44,290 bases of DNA from an uncultured Eubacteriales bacterium (GTDB taxonomy: Bacteria > Bacillota > Clostridia > Oscillospirales > Acutalibacteraceae). This document shows, piece by piece, positions 15,830 to 24,292 of this stretch. Both the position numbers and the translations under genes were made by a program. The stretch spans positions 1-44,290 of the forward strand of contig CAOUJG010000001.1 in NCBI GenBank assembly GCA_948537335.1. Direction: 5' to 3'. Positions within the stretch are counted from its first letter, which is position 1; every line of letters begins with the position of its first letter. The notes below the pieces were generated by a model that was given only the letters and a program-made list of their open reading frames with translations, was not told the DNA's origin and did no database searches.

Positions 15830-17107
15830 ATGAACTACTTGGATTTGAGCAAGGATGAGTTGACCAAAGAGCGGGCGCGGGTTTTGAAAGAATACGAAAA
15901 ATTGAAGGCGTTGAAATTGAACTTGAATATGGCACGCGGAAGGCCGTCTGTTGAGCAGCTTAATTTATCGCGAGGACTTTTGGATGTGGTGAACTCGGAA
16001 TCTTGCTGCGCCTTAAAAGACGGAACGGATTGTCTTAATTACGGCGTTTTAGATGGCATCCCAGAAATAAAGGAGCTTTTTGCGCCGGTTTTGGGAGTTG
16101 CGCCCGACCAAATTTTTGTTGGCGGAAATTCTAGCCTGAGCATGATGTTTGATATTATCTCGTTTTTTATGACTCACGGTGTGCCTGGCTTTGAGCCCTG
16201 GACCCGGCAGGGTAAAATTAAGTTTTTGTGCCCGTGCCCCGGTTATGACCGGCACTTTGCCATCTTGGAGCACTTTAATATTGAGGCTATCCCCGTTCCG
16301 ATGACTATCACTGGCCCTGATATGGGCATTGTAGAAAATCTTGTTGCCAAGGATAGCATGATTAAAGGGATTTTTTGCGTCCCGAAATACTCTAACCCGC
16401 AAGGCATCACTTACTCGGACGAAACCGTTAAGCGTTTTTCTGCTTTGGCCACTCTTGCTGGAGATTTTAGAATTTTTTGGGACAACGCCTACGCCATCCA
16501 CGATTTGTCAGAGACTCCCGTTCGGCTTTTGAATATAATGGATGAATGCGAAAAAAACGGCGCTCAAGATATGCCGCTGATATTTTGTTCCACTTCTAAA
16601 ATTACCTTCCCTGGCGCTGGAGTCGCTTTTTTAGGCGCTTCTAAAAAGAACCTTAGCGCAATAAAAAAATTTTGCTCTGCTAAAACAATCGGTTTTGACA
16701 AAATTAATCAATTGCGGCATGTCCGATATTTTAAGGATTATCGCAGTTTGTTGAGCCATATGAAAAGGCATCAAGACATATTAAAGCCGAAATTTGATTT
16801 GGTTATCAACACCTTAAAATCAGAGTTTAATGCGAACAAAATCATTTCTTTTACAGAACCGATCGGTGGATATTTTATCAGTGTTGACGTGACACCTGGC
16901 TGTGCAAAAAAGGTTGTGGCGCTTTGCAAAAATATCGGCCTGATTCTAACCAATGCTGGCGCCACTTTTCCATACGGAATTGATAAAAAAGACAGCAATA
17001 TCCGGCTAGCCCCCTCCTACCCTACTCTGGATGAGCTAAACGTGGCCATTTATGCTTTTTGCGTGGCCGTAAAATTGGCTACCCTCGAAAAGCTTTTAGA
17101 AAGCTAG
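15830..17107 (+). CDS. PLP-dependent aminotransferase, aspartate aminotransferase-like (PF12897 type)
   Basis: A 425-residue fold-type I aminotransferase resembling the aspartate aminotransferase family PF12897. The N-terminal arm has NLNMARGRPSVEQLNLS; the cofactor-phosphate region is FVGGNSSLSMM near 112. PGYDRHFAI near 155 is in the substrate pocket. PKYSNPQGITYS near 207 carries the Asn contacting PLP, and FWDNAYAIHDL near 234 the Asp and Tyr. The Schiff-base Lys is in STSKITFPGAGVAF near 265, and the C-terminal Arg in SNIRLAPSYP. The ATG at 15830 follows an AGGGGAG site; the frame runs further upstream across the promoter. The substrate is probably aspartate and 2-oxoglutarate, but is not proven. 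Its stop overlaps the stop of the convergent lipoprotein gene. Confidence 0.88.
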   Translation: MNYLDLSKDELTKERARVLKEYEKLKALKLNLNMARGRPSVEQLNLSRGLLDVVNSESCCALKDGTDCLNYGVLDGIPEIKELFAPVLGVAPDQIFVGGNSSLSMMFDIISFFMTHGVPGFEPWTRQGKIKFLCPCPGYDRHFAILEHFNIEAIPVPMTITGPDMGIVENLVAKDSMIKGIFCVPKYSNPQGITYSDETVKRFSALATLAGDFRIFWDNAYAIHDLSETPVRLLNIMDECEKNGAQDMPLIFCSTSKITFPGAGVAFLGASKKNLSAIKKFCSAKTIGFDKINQLRHVRYFKDYRSLLSHMKRHQDILKPKFDLVINTLKSEFNANKIISFTEPIGGYFISVDVTPGCAKKVVALCKNIGLILTNAGATFPYGIDKKDSNIRLAPSYPTLDELNVAIYAFCVAVKLATLEKLLES

Positions 17108-17679
17108 CTTGTCAATTTTTCTTGACCGAAAAACTTAACCGTGGCCTGCTCACCGGCCTTTATCTCTGTTATGAACCCTGTTTTTTTGTCCGCTCTTAAC
17201 TCGAACTTGCCCGCCGATATTTTGCCGATGAACGCCATCTCTTTGCTATCTGTAAAAAATGGCTCCTCGTCCTTTTGGCCCGCCATATAATCAATTGCCT
17301 CGAAAATCGCAGTTAAATCCGATGTCCCCGGCAAAATTAGCTCATCTGTTTTGTAAGTTAAGCCATCTTTCGAGATTAAGTTTTCCGAACCGCTATGTTT
17401 AAATTTTAGCCCGGCCAAAGCTTCCGGAGAGCCAATATTTATCTCTGTTTCTCCAGTTTTAGACCTCGCTATGTTGCCAGTTATCGATAATTTTTTCGAC
17501 TCAACCTCAAATCTACTCTTAAATTCTAGTACAGGAAGTTTGTCTTCAGAGTTTAAAACGTTGCCACAAGCCGACAAAAAAAGCGCGGAAAACATTAAAA
17601 TCCCAGCAATAGCCAGAACTTGCCCCAAACACATTAACTCTCTATTTTTTGTTCTAAATATGGAAATTTTCGTAATCAA
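17104..17679 (-). CDS. Predicted lipoprotein of unknown function
   Basis: About 190 residues. A basic N-terminus, a hydrophobic stretch (VLAIAGILMFSALF) and the lipobox LSAC-G mark a lipoprotein signal, with the modified Cys near residue 37. The mature part is soluble and beta-rich with repeated T-G-x-I-x-x-I patterns such as FIGKISAGKFELRADK near the end, resembling outer-surface lipoproteins of Clostridia that share no named function. The start is uncertain: a TTG at 17677-17679 lies 8 bases after GGCGG, while a GTG at 17688 would overlap that site; an ATG just before the hydrophobic segment is also possible. The ribosome binding site lies in the 3' arm of a terminator-like hairpin shared with the upstream acpS. 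Confidence 0.78.
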   Translation of the reverse strand: MITKISIFRTKNRELMCLGQVLAIAGILMFSALFLSACGNVLNSEDKLPVLEFKSRFEVESKKLSITGNIARSKTGETEINIGSPEALAGLKFKHSGSENLISKDGLTYKTDELILPGTSDLTAIFEAIDYMAGQKDEEPFFTDSKEMAFIGKISAGKFELRADKKTGFITEIKAGEQATVKFFGQEKLTS

Positions 17680-17724
17680 AAAATTCACCGCCTTTAATAC
17701 GATACGATCAAAAGCGGTGAATTA
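17676..17724 (-). terminator. Terminator-like hairpin overlapping the lipoprotein ribosome binding site
   Basis: On the minus strand AATTCACCGC (17714-17723) pairs with GCGGTGAATT (17682-17691) and TTTT follows. It resembles a terminator for acpS, yet its 3' arm contains GGCGG, the only ribosome binding site for the lipoprotein gene. Confidence 0.7.
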
Positions 17725-17745
17725 TTCCATTGGCACTATATTTGA

Positions 17746-18114
17746 CTAATTTTCTGTATAAGCAACGACGACCACGCTGGCGTAATTTTCTGTATGTGTC
17801 GCGCTAACCGTGAACTTTAATCCCTGGTCTTTAGCTAAGTCTAGGGCTTTTCCAGTTAAGCTTAAATACGGCTGTCCACTTTTTTGCCGCAACAATTCAA
17901 TCTCGGTTAAATTTATCTCGCCCAAACCTTTGCCCAAAGCCTTTAAAAATGCCTCTTTTGCACAGAAATTAACGGCTACACTTCGTGGCAAGAACCCTCT
18001 TTTTTTTAGCTCAAAATACTCATTTTCGCCCAATATTTTATTCAAAAATGAACTTCGTTCCATAGAGCGCTTTATTCGCTCAATTTCTATCAAGTCAATT
18101 CCGACCGAAATCAT
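17746..18114 (-). CDS. acpS: Holo-acyl carrier protein synthase
   Basis: Transfers 4'-phosphopantetheine from CoA to a serine of acyl carrier protein, needed for fatty acid synthesis. The 122 residues are normal length. GIDLIEIERI at residues 4-13 carries the Mg-binding Asp, NFCAKEAFLKALGKG near 53-67 is the conserved helix with the second metal ligand Glu, and VSATHTENYASVVVVA near the end completes the fold. I chose the ATG at 18112-18114, which starts MISVGIDL as in homologues; a GTG four codons upstream is possible. The ribosome binding site is weak. It is followed by the terminator-like hairpin and the lipoprotein gene. Confidence 0.95.
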   Translation of the reverse strand: MISVGIDLIEIERIKRSMERSSFLNKILGENEYFELKKRGFLPRSVAVNFCAKEAFLKALGKGLGEINLTEIELLRQKSGQPYLSLTGKALDLAKDQGLKFTVSATHTENYASVVVVAYTEN

Positions 18115-18182
18115 AAATAAAAGCACCAGCCCTGCCTATAAGAATGCCATCGCTGACAGTTTTTAAGCCACAAAATTTAAAA

Positions 18183-18698
18183 CTAGCAGCCACACTCTGG
18201 TGAACAACCACATTCCGGGTCACATTCACAAGAAACCGCATCAATTTCACATTCACAAGTTGGCTCACAATTGCAAACTTCTCCACAACTGCATTTACCA
18301 TTTACTTCGAGTCCATCTAAATCGAACTCCAAATTTTCTCCACAATTAGGGCAGTCAACGCCGCCATCCAAAAGAACCGGCTCCGATAGACAAACCGTCT
18401 CATTGCAACTAGGGCACGTCACTTCATAAAAGACCCCATCATCATCCGCGCAACCATCGTCGTAATCGTCATCTTCGCATTCATAAAAATCATCTTCCAA
18501 ATAGCAAAGATCCTCATCAATTTCATCTATCTTATCGGCCAAATCGTCGTAGCCGTCCTCTAAGTCCGAAACAGCAGTAGTAACATCATCCAAAAGCTCC
18601 ACCACAGCTGCCAAAACCTTTACCTCCGGTTTAGAGTTATCCAGCTCCAGCCCCTTAACCAAGCCCTTAACATAAGCCAATTTTTCTTTAATATTCAT
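18183..18698 (-). CDS. CD1247-type protein with zinc ribbon and Cys-rich tail
   Basis: A 171-residue cytosolic protein. The N-terminal half (about 1-65) matches the CD1247 N-terminal domain known from Clostridioides: MNIKEKLAYVKGLVKGLELD, then VVELLDDVTTAVSDLEDGYDDL. A very acidic stretch rich in Asp, Glu and Tyr follows. Then comes a zinc-ribbon-like pair, CPSC and CPNC about 22 residues apart. The last 36 residues contain 12 cysteines in C-x-C and C-x3-C spacing, like a metallothionein. The ATG start follows a GAGGT site. The domain suggests metal binding, perhaps zinc or an iron-sulfur-like load, but no function is established. It lies between EF-P and acpS on the same strand. Confidence 0.85.
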   Translation of the reverse strand: MNIKEKLAYVKGLVKGLELDNSKPEVKVLAAVVELLDDVTTAVSDLEDGYDDLADKIDEIDEDLCYLEDDFYECEDDDYDDGCADDDGVFYEVTCPSCNETVCLSEPVLLDGGVDCPNCGENLEFDLDGLEVNGKCSCGEVCNCEPTCECEIDAVSCECDPECGCSPECGC

Positions 18699-18800
18699 AG
18701 CATTTACCTCTTTTTTTATAATGTCTATAATAAGTTTGACCGCAAACAAAAGAAATATTACACAACAATCAAACCTAGTATGTATCGCAAAAACATAATT

Positions 18801-19358
18801 CTAAGCGCGTTCCATATACTCCCCGGTTCTAGTATCAATCCGAATAACCTCACCCTGGTCAATAAACAGCGGCACGCGGATCTCTGCACCTGTTTCAAGA
18901 GTTGCAGGTTTTGTCGCATTTGTAGCAGTATCTCCCTTAAACCCAGGGTCCGTCTCCGTAATTTCCAGCTCTACAAAAAGCGGCGGGTCCACACCAAAAA
19001 CATTGCCCTTATAAGAAAGAACCTTGCACTCCATATTTTCTTTCACGAATTTAAAATTATCGCCCAAAACACTTTTATTTATCGGAATTTGCTCATAATT
19101 TTCTAAATCCATAAAATAATATAAATCGCCATCTCGGTACAAATACTGCATATCACGGCGCTCTATAAACGCGGTCGGATATTTATCATTTGGATTAAAT
19201 GTTTTTTCCACAACGCTACCAGTAATCACGTTTCTAATTTTAGTGCGCACAAAAGCCGCGCCTTTGCCGGGTTTAACGTGCTGAAACTCGATTATGCAAT
19301 AAACATTTCCATCCATCTCAAAGGTAACGCCATTTCTAAAATCTCCAGCTGATATCAT
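18801..19358 (-). CDS. efp: Elongation factor P
   Basis: Binds stalled ribosomes between the P and E sites and speeds peptide bond formation at proline runs. The 185 residues and three beta-barrel domains match the family: an N-terminal KOW-like domain with the PGKGAAF loop whose Lys is the usual modification site, a central OB domain from about 65, and a C-terminal OB domain with the signature NVFGVDPPLFVELEITETDPG and GDTATNATKPATLETGAEI. The ATG is chosen because GGAGG lies 7 bases upstream; six further codons in frame would overlap that site. A consensus promoter sits at 19407-19435. No modification enzyme is seen nearby. Confidence 0.97.
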   Translation of the reverse strand: MISAGDFRNGVTFEMDGNVYCIIEFQHVKPGKGAAFVRTKIRNVITGSVVEKTFNPNDKYPTAFIERRDMQYLYRDGDLYYFMDLENYEQIPINKSVLGDNFKFVKENMECKVLSYKGNVFGVDPPLFVELEITETDPGFKGDTATNATKPATLETGAEIRVPLFIDQGEVIRIDTRTGEYMERA

Positions 19359-19406
19359 ACCATTTCCTCCGGTCAATTTAGTTAAATCGCCATATAATAC
19401 AAGGCT

Positions 19407-19435
19407 ATTTTACCTCAAAATGCAAACATTTTCAA
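19407..19435 (-). promoter_or_regulatory. efp: Sigma-A-type promoter of efp
   Basis: TTGAAA (19430-19435), a 17-base spacer and TAAAAT (19407-19412) on the minus strand, just below the polC stop. It makes efp independent of the polC operon. Confidence 0.88.
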
Positions 19436-19442
19436 GCATTTC

Positions 19443-22400
19443 TTAAAAAAAGCTCAGCTGGCTTGATTTAGGGATCCCTTTAAGCATCCCGATTTCGTCC
19501 ATAAGCTCGACAATAGTCTTAGAAGCGCCCGATCGCGTTGAGATTTCGTCCACAGAAATATATCTGCCGCCATTTCGAGCATTTTGCAAGCTCTTAGCAA
19601 CATTTTCGCCAACTCCCGGCAAAGAAGAAAACGGCAGCCGAATTTTGCCATCCTCCACCAAAAATTTATAAGCGTCTGATTTATATAAGTCAATCGGCAA
19701 AACCTCAATTCCGCGCTCAAACATCTCATTCACAATCTGCAAAGTCGCAAAAGCAGCGGCTTCCTTCACAGTTGCCTCATTCCCCTTAGCTTTTATGTCC
19801 TTCATCTGCTGCTTAACCGCCTCTTTGCCCTTCATCACCAGCACACCGTCCAAGTCTTCGCTTCGCACGGTAAAGTAAGCCGCATAATACTCAATAGGCC
19901 GATAAACCTTGTACCAGCCGAGCCTCAAAGTGGAAATCATATAAGCCGTGGCGTGAGCCTTCGGAAACATATACTTAATCTTCATGCAAGAGTCAATGTA
20001 CCAGTCCGGAACGCCATGATTCTTCATTTCAGCAATATGTTCCGGCGTCAGAAGTTTTCTAGCCTTGCCCTTTCGCACAATCTCCATAATCTTAAAAGCC
20101 ATCTTTGGCTCCAAGCCCTTCTGCAAGAGGTACGTCATGATGCTATCTCGAGTTCCGATAACCTCCGATATCGTACAAATTTTATTTTTTATAAGGTCCC
20201 GAGCGTTGCCGATCCAAACGTCCGTCCCGTGAGAAAGCCCCGAAATCTGCAACAAATCCGAAAACGTCTTGGGCTGAGCTTCAATCATCATCTGCCGCAC
20301 AAAGCTAGTGCCAACCTCAGGCAAAGAAAAAGTCCCCGTCTGAGAGTCAATCGCCTCCGGCGCAACGCCCAAAGCCTCGGTAGACGTAAACAGTGACATC
20401 ACCTTCGGGTCGCTCATAGAAACATCCATAACCGAAATCCCAGTGTAGTCCTCCAAATAGCGGTATATCGAGGGCACATCATGTCCCAGTTCGTCCAGCT
20501 TGCAAATAGTGTCGTGTATAGAGTGAAAATCGAAGTGCGTAGTGATGTTATCCGACTTCTGATCATTTGCCGGCCGTTGGACCGGGCAAAAATCGTAAAT
20601 CTCCATCCCCTTTGGCACAACAACCATCCCGCCCGGGTGCTGACCCGTAGTCCGCTTTATCCCTGTGCAGCCATTTGCCAGCCGAGCTTCCTCTGCCTTA
20701 TGCAGAATCTTCCCTTTTTGCTCCGCGTATTTTTTCACAAAACCAATCCCGGTTTTCTCGGCAATAGTTGCGATTGTACCGGCCTTAAAGACGTTATCCT
20801 TCCCAAACAAAGTCTCCGTGTAGCGGTGAGCCTCGCTTTGATACTCGCCCGAAAAATTAAGGTCGATATCCGGCGTCTTGTCGCCATCAAAGCCCAAAAA
20901 AGTCTCAAAAGGAATATTGTGCCCGTCCCGATTATAGTTCGTCCCACATTTAGGGCATTTTTTCTCAGGCAAATCAAACCCCGAACCATAGCTGCCGTCG
21001 GTAATGAACTTGCTCTTCTTGCAGTTTGGGCAGACATAATGCGGAAACAACGGGTTAACTTCCGAGATTCCAGACATAGTCGCAACAAAAGAGGACCCAA
21101 CCGAACCTCTCGACCCAACCAGATAGCCGTGAGCCTCGGAATTCGCCACCAATTTCTGCGCCGTCATATAAAGCACCGAGAATCCATGCTTAGTAATGGA
21201 CGAAAGCTCCCGCTCCAAGCGCTCCTGCACTATCGACGGTAAAGGATCTCCATAAACGGCCTTGGTCCGCTCCCAAGTAATCTCAACAAGCTCCTCCTCG
21301 GCCCCCTCAATGACCGGATGAAAAACTCCCGGCGGAATCGGGCTAACTTCGTCAATCATCTCAGCGATTTTGTTCGTGTTTTCAACCACGATTTCGTACG
21401 CTTTTTCTCGGCCTAAATAAGCGAACTCCTCCAGCATCTCGTCCGTAGTCTTTAAATAAAGCGGCGCCTGATTCTCCGCATCTTCATAGTCTTGCCCTGC
21501 CATCAAAACTGCTCTGTACTGCGAATCGTGCGGGTCCAAGAAATGCACGTCACAAGTGGCAACCACCGGGATCCCAAGCTCATCACCCAAATCAACAATC
21601 ACCTTGTTAAACGCGCGCAACTCGTCTTCATCTTTAGCAAATCCGCTGCGAATCAAAAAATTATTATTGCCAACCGGCTGCACTTCTAAGTAATCGTAGA
21701 ACTTCGCAACTTCGCAGAGCCGCTCATGGCTTTCTTTTGCAACAACAGCTCTAAAAAGCTCACCAGCCTCGCAGGCACTGCCGATAATCAACCCGTCTCT
21801 GTGCTTCACCAGCTCGCTTTTCGGAATTCGAGGCTTCCTGTAAAAATAGTCCAGGTGCGACTTTGATATAAGCCGGTAGAGATTCTTAAGGCCGGCGGCA
21901 TTCTTGGCCAAAATGACCTGGTGATAATACTTAAGCTTTTTCATGTCGCCATCGAAGTCAGAGGCCAAATCGTCGATAAAATAAGCCTCTACGCCGTATA
22001 TTACCTTAATCTCGCCGCCGTTTTTCTTAATTTTACTAGCGGCATTCATCGCATCCGGAAAAGACTGTGCAACCCCGTGGTCGGTTATCGCAACGGCACT
22101 GTGCCCCCAATCATGCGCGCGGGCAATCAAAGTCTCAACCGGAGTAACGCCGTCCATAGCAGACATATTCGTGTGCAAATGCAGCTCCACCCGCTTTTTC
22201 GCCGCGCTGTCAACAACCTTAATCTTCTCCGCAAAGCAAATACCCTTTGGCCGCACGGTTATCTCCCTGTCGTACTTGTCATAAGTAACCTCGCCCCGAA
22301 CCAGCAGAGTACTGCCCTTTGCAATTTTATCGTAAAGTTTCCATTTTTCTTTATCCGCAATTATCTTTAAAGAGATCGACCCCGTGTAGTCAGTAATATT

Positions 22401-23228
22401 GATCGCGTAAATCTTCTTCAAGCCATCCTTCGTCAAGTGCTCATCGGCAGAAAAAACGTCACCCCAAATAGTAACGCTGCCGATGTCCGGCGTAATGCCC
22501 GCAATCTTCATGGGCTTGCCCTTTATAGTGCTGCCCAAAATCGGCACCGCCGTTTTTAAATTAACACTCGGATATAAATTTTCGCCCTTTCTAACCGAGA
22601 TCCCCTCGGCAACATCTGCGCCCGTATTTTTTTTCTTCTCGCCCATGTTGGACTCATAAACTTCTATCTTCTCAACAACACGCTCTCTTTTTTCTTTCTC
22701 CAAAAGCGCGCAGTGCTTCTCAATATGTCGAGGAATCGCGTCGCCATTGGTCGATGAAAAAGCTTCCTCAAAAAAAATATTCAAGCTCAGGCCAAATTCC
22801 TTTTTTATTAAGTCGTGCAAAATTTTATCAAACTTTTTGTCAACAAGAATCTTCTTGCCACCATACGCCAGCAGAATCGTCAAATTTTCGCCGTCCAGCT
22901 TAGCCGTAGAGTCCTTCAAAATCCCGCCAAGGCTCTTAGTCTCTTTAGTAACCCTCAAAATCAAATCTCGATAGCACTCAGCGGAAAAGCTATCCCTCGG
23001 AAACGACGGCCGAATATCAACCCGGCACAAGTTCAAACTCGAGCGCTGAAGGCTGTCTTCAATATTAAAAAGAATCTGACATTCCACCATCATAAAAAAA
23101 TCCACGTTTATCACAAGCGTCCGGTTTTCAACATCTATGTTTATAGAACGCACGTTCCCGCTCAAAACGTTGGTCGAAATCAGACTTTTGTCTATGTATT
23201 TCTCCAGAAAATCTCCAAAAGCACTCAA
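19443..23228 (-). CDS. polC: DNA polymerase III alpha subunit PolC, lacking the internal exonuclease domain
   Basis: Replicative polymerase of Gram-positive bacteria. At 1261 residues it is about 175 shorter than a typical PolC. Domains in order: N-terminal region (1-235), OB domain (about 240-330), PHP domain with HLHTNMSAMDG (350-360), ITDHG (391) and YGVEAYFIDD (411-420), then a 15-residue linker and HQVILAKNAAGLKNL (436-450), where other PolCs carry a DEDDh 3'-5' exonuclease. The C-family polymerase core follows with GSRGSVGSS (705), a CPNC/CPKC zinc module (733-761), catalytic TPDIDLNFSGEYQ (785-797), and a C-terminal helix-hairpin-helix (LPGVGENVAKSL). All polymerase and PHP motifs look intact and in frame. 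The TTG start has a GAGAGGG site. Last gene of the rpsB run, 17 bases after ispG. Confidence 0.97.
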   Translation of the reverse strand: MSAFGDFLEKYIDKSLISTNVLSGNVRSINIDVENRTLVINVDFFMMVECQILFNIEDSLQRSSLNLCRVDIRPSFPRDSFSAECYRDLILRVTKETKSLGGILKDSTAKLDGENLTILLAYGGKKILVDKKFDKILHDLIKKEFGLSLNIFFEEAFSSTNGDAIPRHIEKHCALLEKEKRERVVEKIEVYESNMGEKKKNTGADVAEGISVRKGENLYPSVNLKTAVPILGSTIKGKPMKIAGITPDIGSVTIWGDVFSADEHLTKDGLKKIYAINITDYTGSISLKIIADKEKWKLYDKIAKGSTLLVRGEVTYDKYDREITVRPKGICFAEKIKVVDSAAKKRVELHLHTNMSAMDGVTPVETLIARAHDWGHSAVAITDHGVAQSFPDAMNAASKIKKNGGEIKVIYGVEAYFIDDLASDFDGDMKKLKYYHQVILAKNAAGLKNLYRLISKSHLDYFYRKPRIPKSELVKHRDGLIIGSACEAGELFRAVVAKESHERLCEVAKFYDYLEVQPVGNNNFLIRSGFAKDEDELRAFNKVIVDLGDELGIPVVATCDVHFLDPHDSQYRAVLMAGQDYEDAENQAPLYLKTTDEMLEEFAYLGREKAYEIVVENTNKIAEMIDEVSPIPPGVFHPVIEGAEEELVEITWERTKAVYGDPLPSIVQERLERELSSITKHGFSVLYMTAQKLVANSEAHGYLVGSRGSVGSSFVATMSGISEVNPLFPHYVCPNCKKSKFITDGSYGSGFDLPEKKCPKCGTNYNRDGHNIPFETFLGFDGDKTPDIDLNFSGEYQSEAHRYTETLFGKDNVFKAGTIATIAEKTGIGFVKKYAEQKGKILHKAEEARLANGCTGIKRTTGQHPGGMVVVPKGMEIYDFCPVQRPANDQKSDNITTHFDFHSIHDTICKLDELGHDVPSIYRYLEDYTGISVMDVSMSDPKVMSLFTSTEALGVAPEAIDSQTGTFSLPEVGTSFVRQMMIEAQPKTFSDLLQISGLSHGTDVWIGNARDLIKNKICTISEVIGTRDSIMTYLLQKGLEPKMAFKIMEIVRKGKARKLLTPEHIAEMKNHGVPDWYIDSCMKIKYMFPKAHATAYMISTLRLGWYKVYRPIEYYAAYFTVRSEDLDGVLVMKGKEAVKQQMKDIKAKGNEATVKEAAAFATLQIVNEMFERGIEVLPIDLYKSDAYKFLVEDGKIRLPFSSLPGVGENVAKSLQNARNGGRYISVDEISTRSGASKTIVELMDEIGMLKGIPKSSQLSFF

Positions 23229-23245
23229 CGCAAAACCCTCTCAAC

Positions 23246-24292
23246 TCACAAACTTTCTATTTCCCGCATCAATTCTGCCACGATCTCTTCTTCTTTTACT
23301 TTGCGAACAACCTCGCCCTTTTTAAAGATCAACCCAACGCCATCTCCGCCTGCCACACCAATATCCGCAGCAGAAGCCTCACCCGGCCCATTAACCGCGC
23401 AGCCCATCACCGCGACCTTGATGTTTTTTTTGCAACCTTTAAGCCTTGCCTCAACCTCATTCGCCAGCTTTATGATGTCAATCCGCGTTCTGCCACAGGT
23501 CGGGCAAGAGATTACCTCCACCCCGCCGTGGCCCAATCCGACCGCATTCAAAATGTCCCAAGCCGCATAAATTTCCTTAACAGGGTCCGCCGTCAAAGAA
23601 ACCCGGATAGTATCGCCGATTCCGTCAAGCAAAAGGGAGCCTATTCCCACGGCGGACTTTATGACGCCCGTTTTAAAGGTGCCAGACTCCGTCACACCCA
23701 AATGCAGAGGATACTCACACCTGTTCGCAATGAGCCGATACGCTTCAACCATGGTCTTCACATTCGATGACTTCAGCGACAGCACAATATTATCAAAGTC
23801 AAATTTTTCAAGCAACGAAGCGTGATAACAAGCGCTCTCGCACAAGGCCTCTGCAGTGGGAGCGCCGTGTTTCTTCAAAATACTCTTCTCAAGCGAGCCA
23901 GAATTAACCCCAATCCGGATGGGAACCCCGTGGCTTTTGCAGACATCTGCAACCTGTTTAACCCGAGCTTCATCGCCGATATTCCCGGGGTTAATCCTAA
24001 TCTTATCCGCGCCCGCAGCCACAGATTCAACAGCCAGCCTATAGTCAAAATGGATATCTGCAACCAGCGGGATCTCCACGTCGTTTTTTATGGCTGGGAT
24101 CAACCTCACCGCCGCCATATCAGGAATCGCAATTCTTAATATGTCGCAACCGGCAGTCTTTAGCCGCGCGGCCTCCTTAACGTGGCCCTCAACATCATAA
24201 GAGGGCACACTTAACATGGACTGAACCGCGATTCCCTCTTGCCCGCCGATTTTTCTATTTCCGATTTTTACACCCTTAGTAACTCGCCTCAT
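23246..24292 (-). CDS. ispG: 4-hydroxy-3-methylbut-2-enyl diphosphate synthase (IspG/GcpE)
   Basis: Penultimate step of the MEP isoprenoid pathway: reductive ring opening of methylerythritol cyclodiphosphate with a 4Fe-4S cluster and ferredoxin or flavodoxin electrons. The 348 residues fit the short bacterial form. An N-terminal TIM barrel has IRINPGNIG near 98 and IRIGVNSGSLE near 126. The C-terminal domain has cluster ligands in SCPTCGRTRID (two Cys, near 263) and MGCAVNGPGEA (one Cys, near 298) with a conserved Glu. The ATG is directly after the rseP stop codon, so the two are translationally linked. The window also holds dxr of the same pathway. Confidence 0.97.
   Translation of the reverse strand: MRRVTKGVKIGNRKIGGQEGIAVQSMLSVPSYDVEGHVKEAARLKTAGCDILRIAIPDMAAVRLIPAIKNDVEIPLVADIHFDYRLAVESVAAGADKIRINPGNIGDEARVKQVADVCKSHGVPIRIGVNSGSLEKSILKKHGAPTAEALCESACYHASLLEKFDFDNIVLSLKSSNVKTMVEAYRLIANRCEYPLHLGVTESGTFKTGVIKSAVGIGSLLLDGIGDTIRVSLTADPVKEIYAAWDILNAVGLGHGGVEVISCPTCGRTRIDIIKLANEVEARLKGCKKNIKVAVMGCAVNGPGEASAADIGVAGGDGVGLIFKKGEVVRKVKEEEIVAELMREIESL

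Noticed and set aside
20481..21242. A 253-residue plus-strand frame opposite polC
   Set aside because: It lies wholly inside the conserved polymerase domain in reverse, is rich in Arg, Pro and His as shadow frames are, and has no site or family match.
19443..23228. PolC short because of a frameshift or split gene
   Set aside because: The frame is continuous, the PHP motifs on both sides of the gap are in order and in frame, and the polymerase motifs follow normally.
22815..23570. A 251-residue plus-strand frame opposite polC and ispG
   Set aside because: It spans two real genes on the other strand and has no promoter or ribosome binding site.
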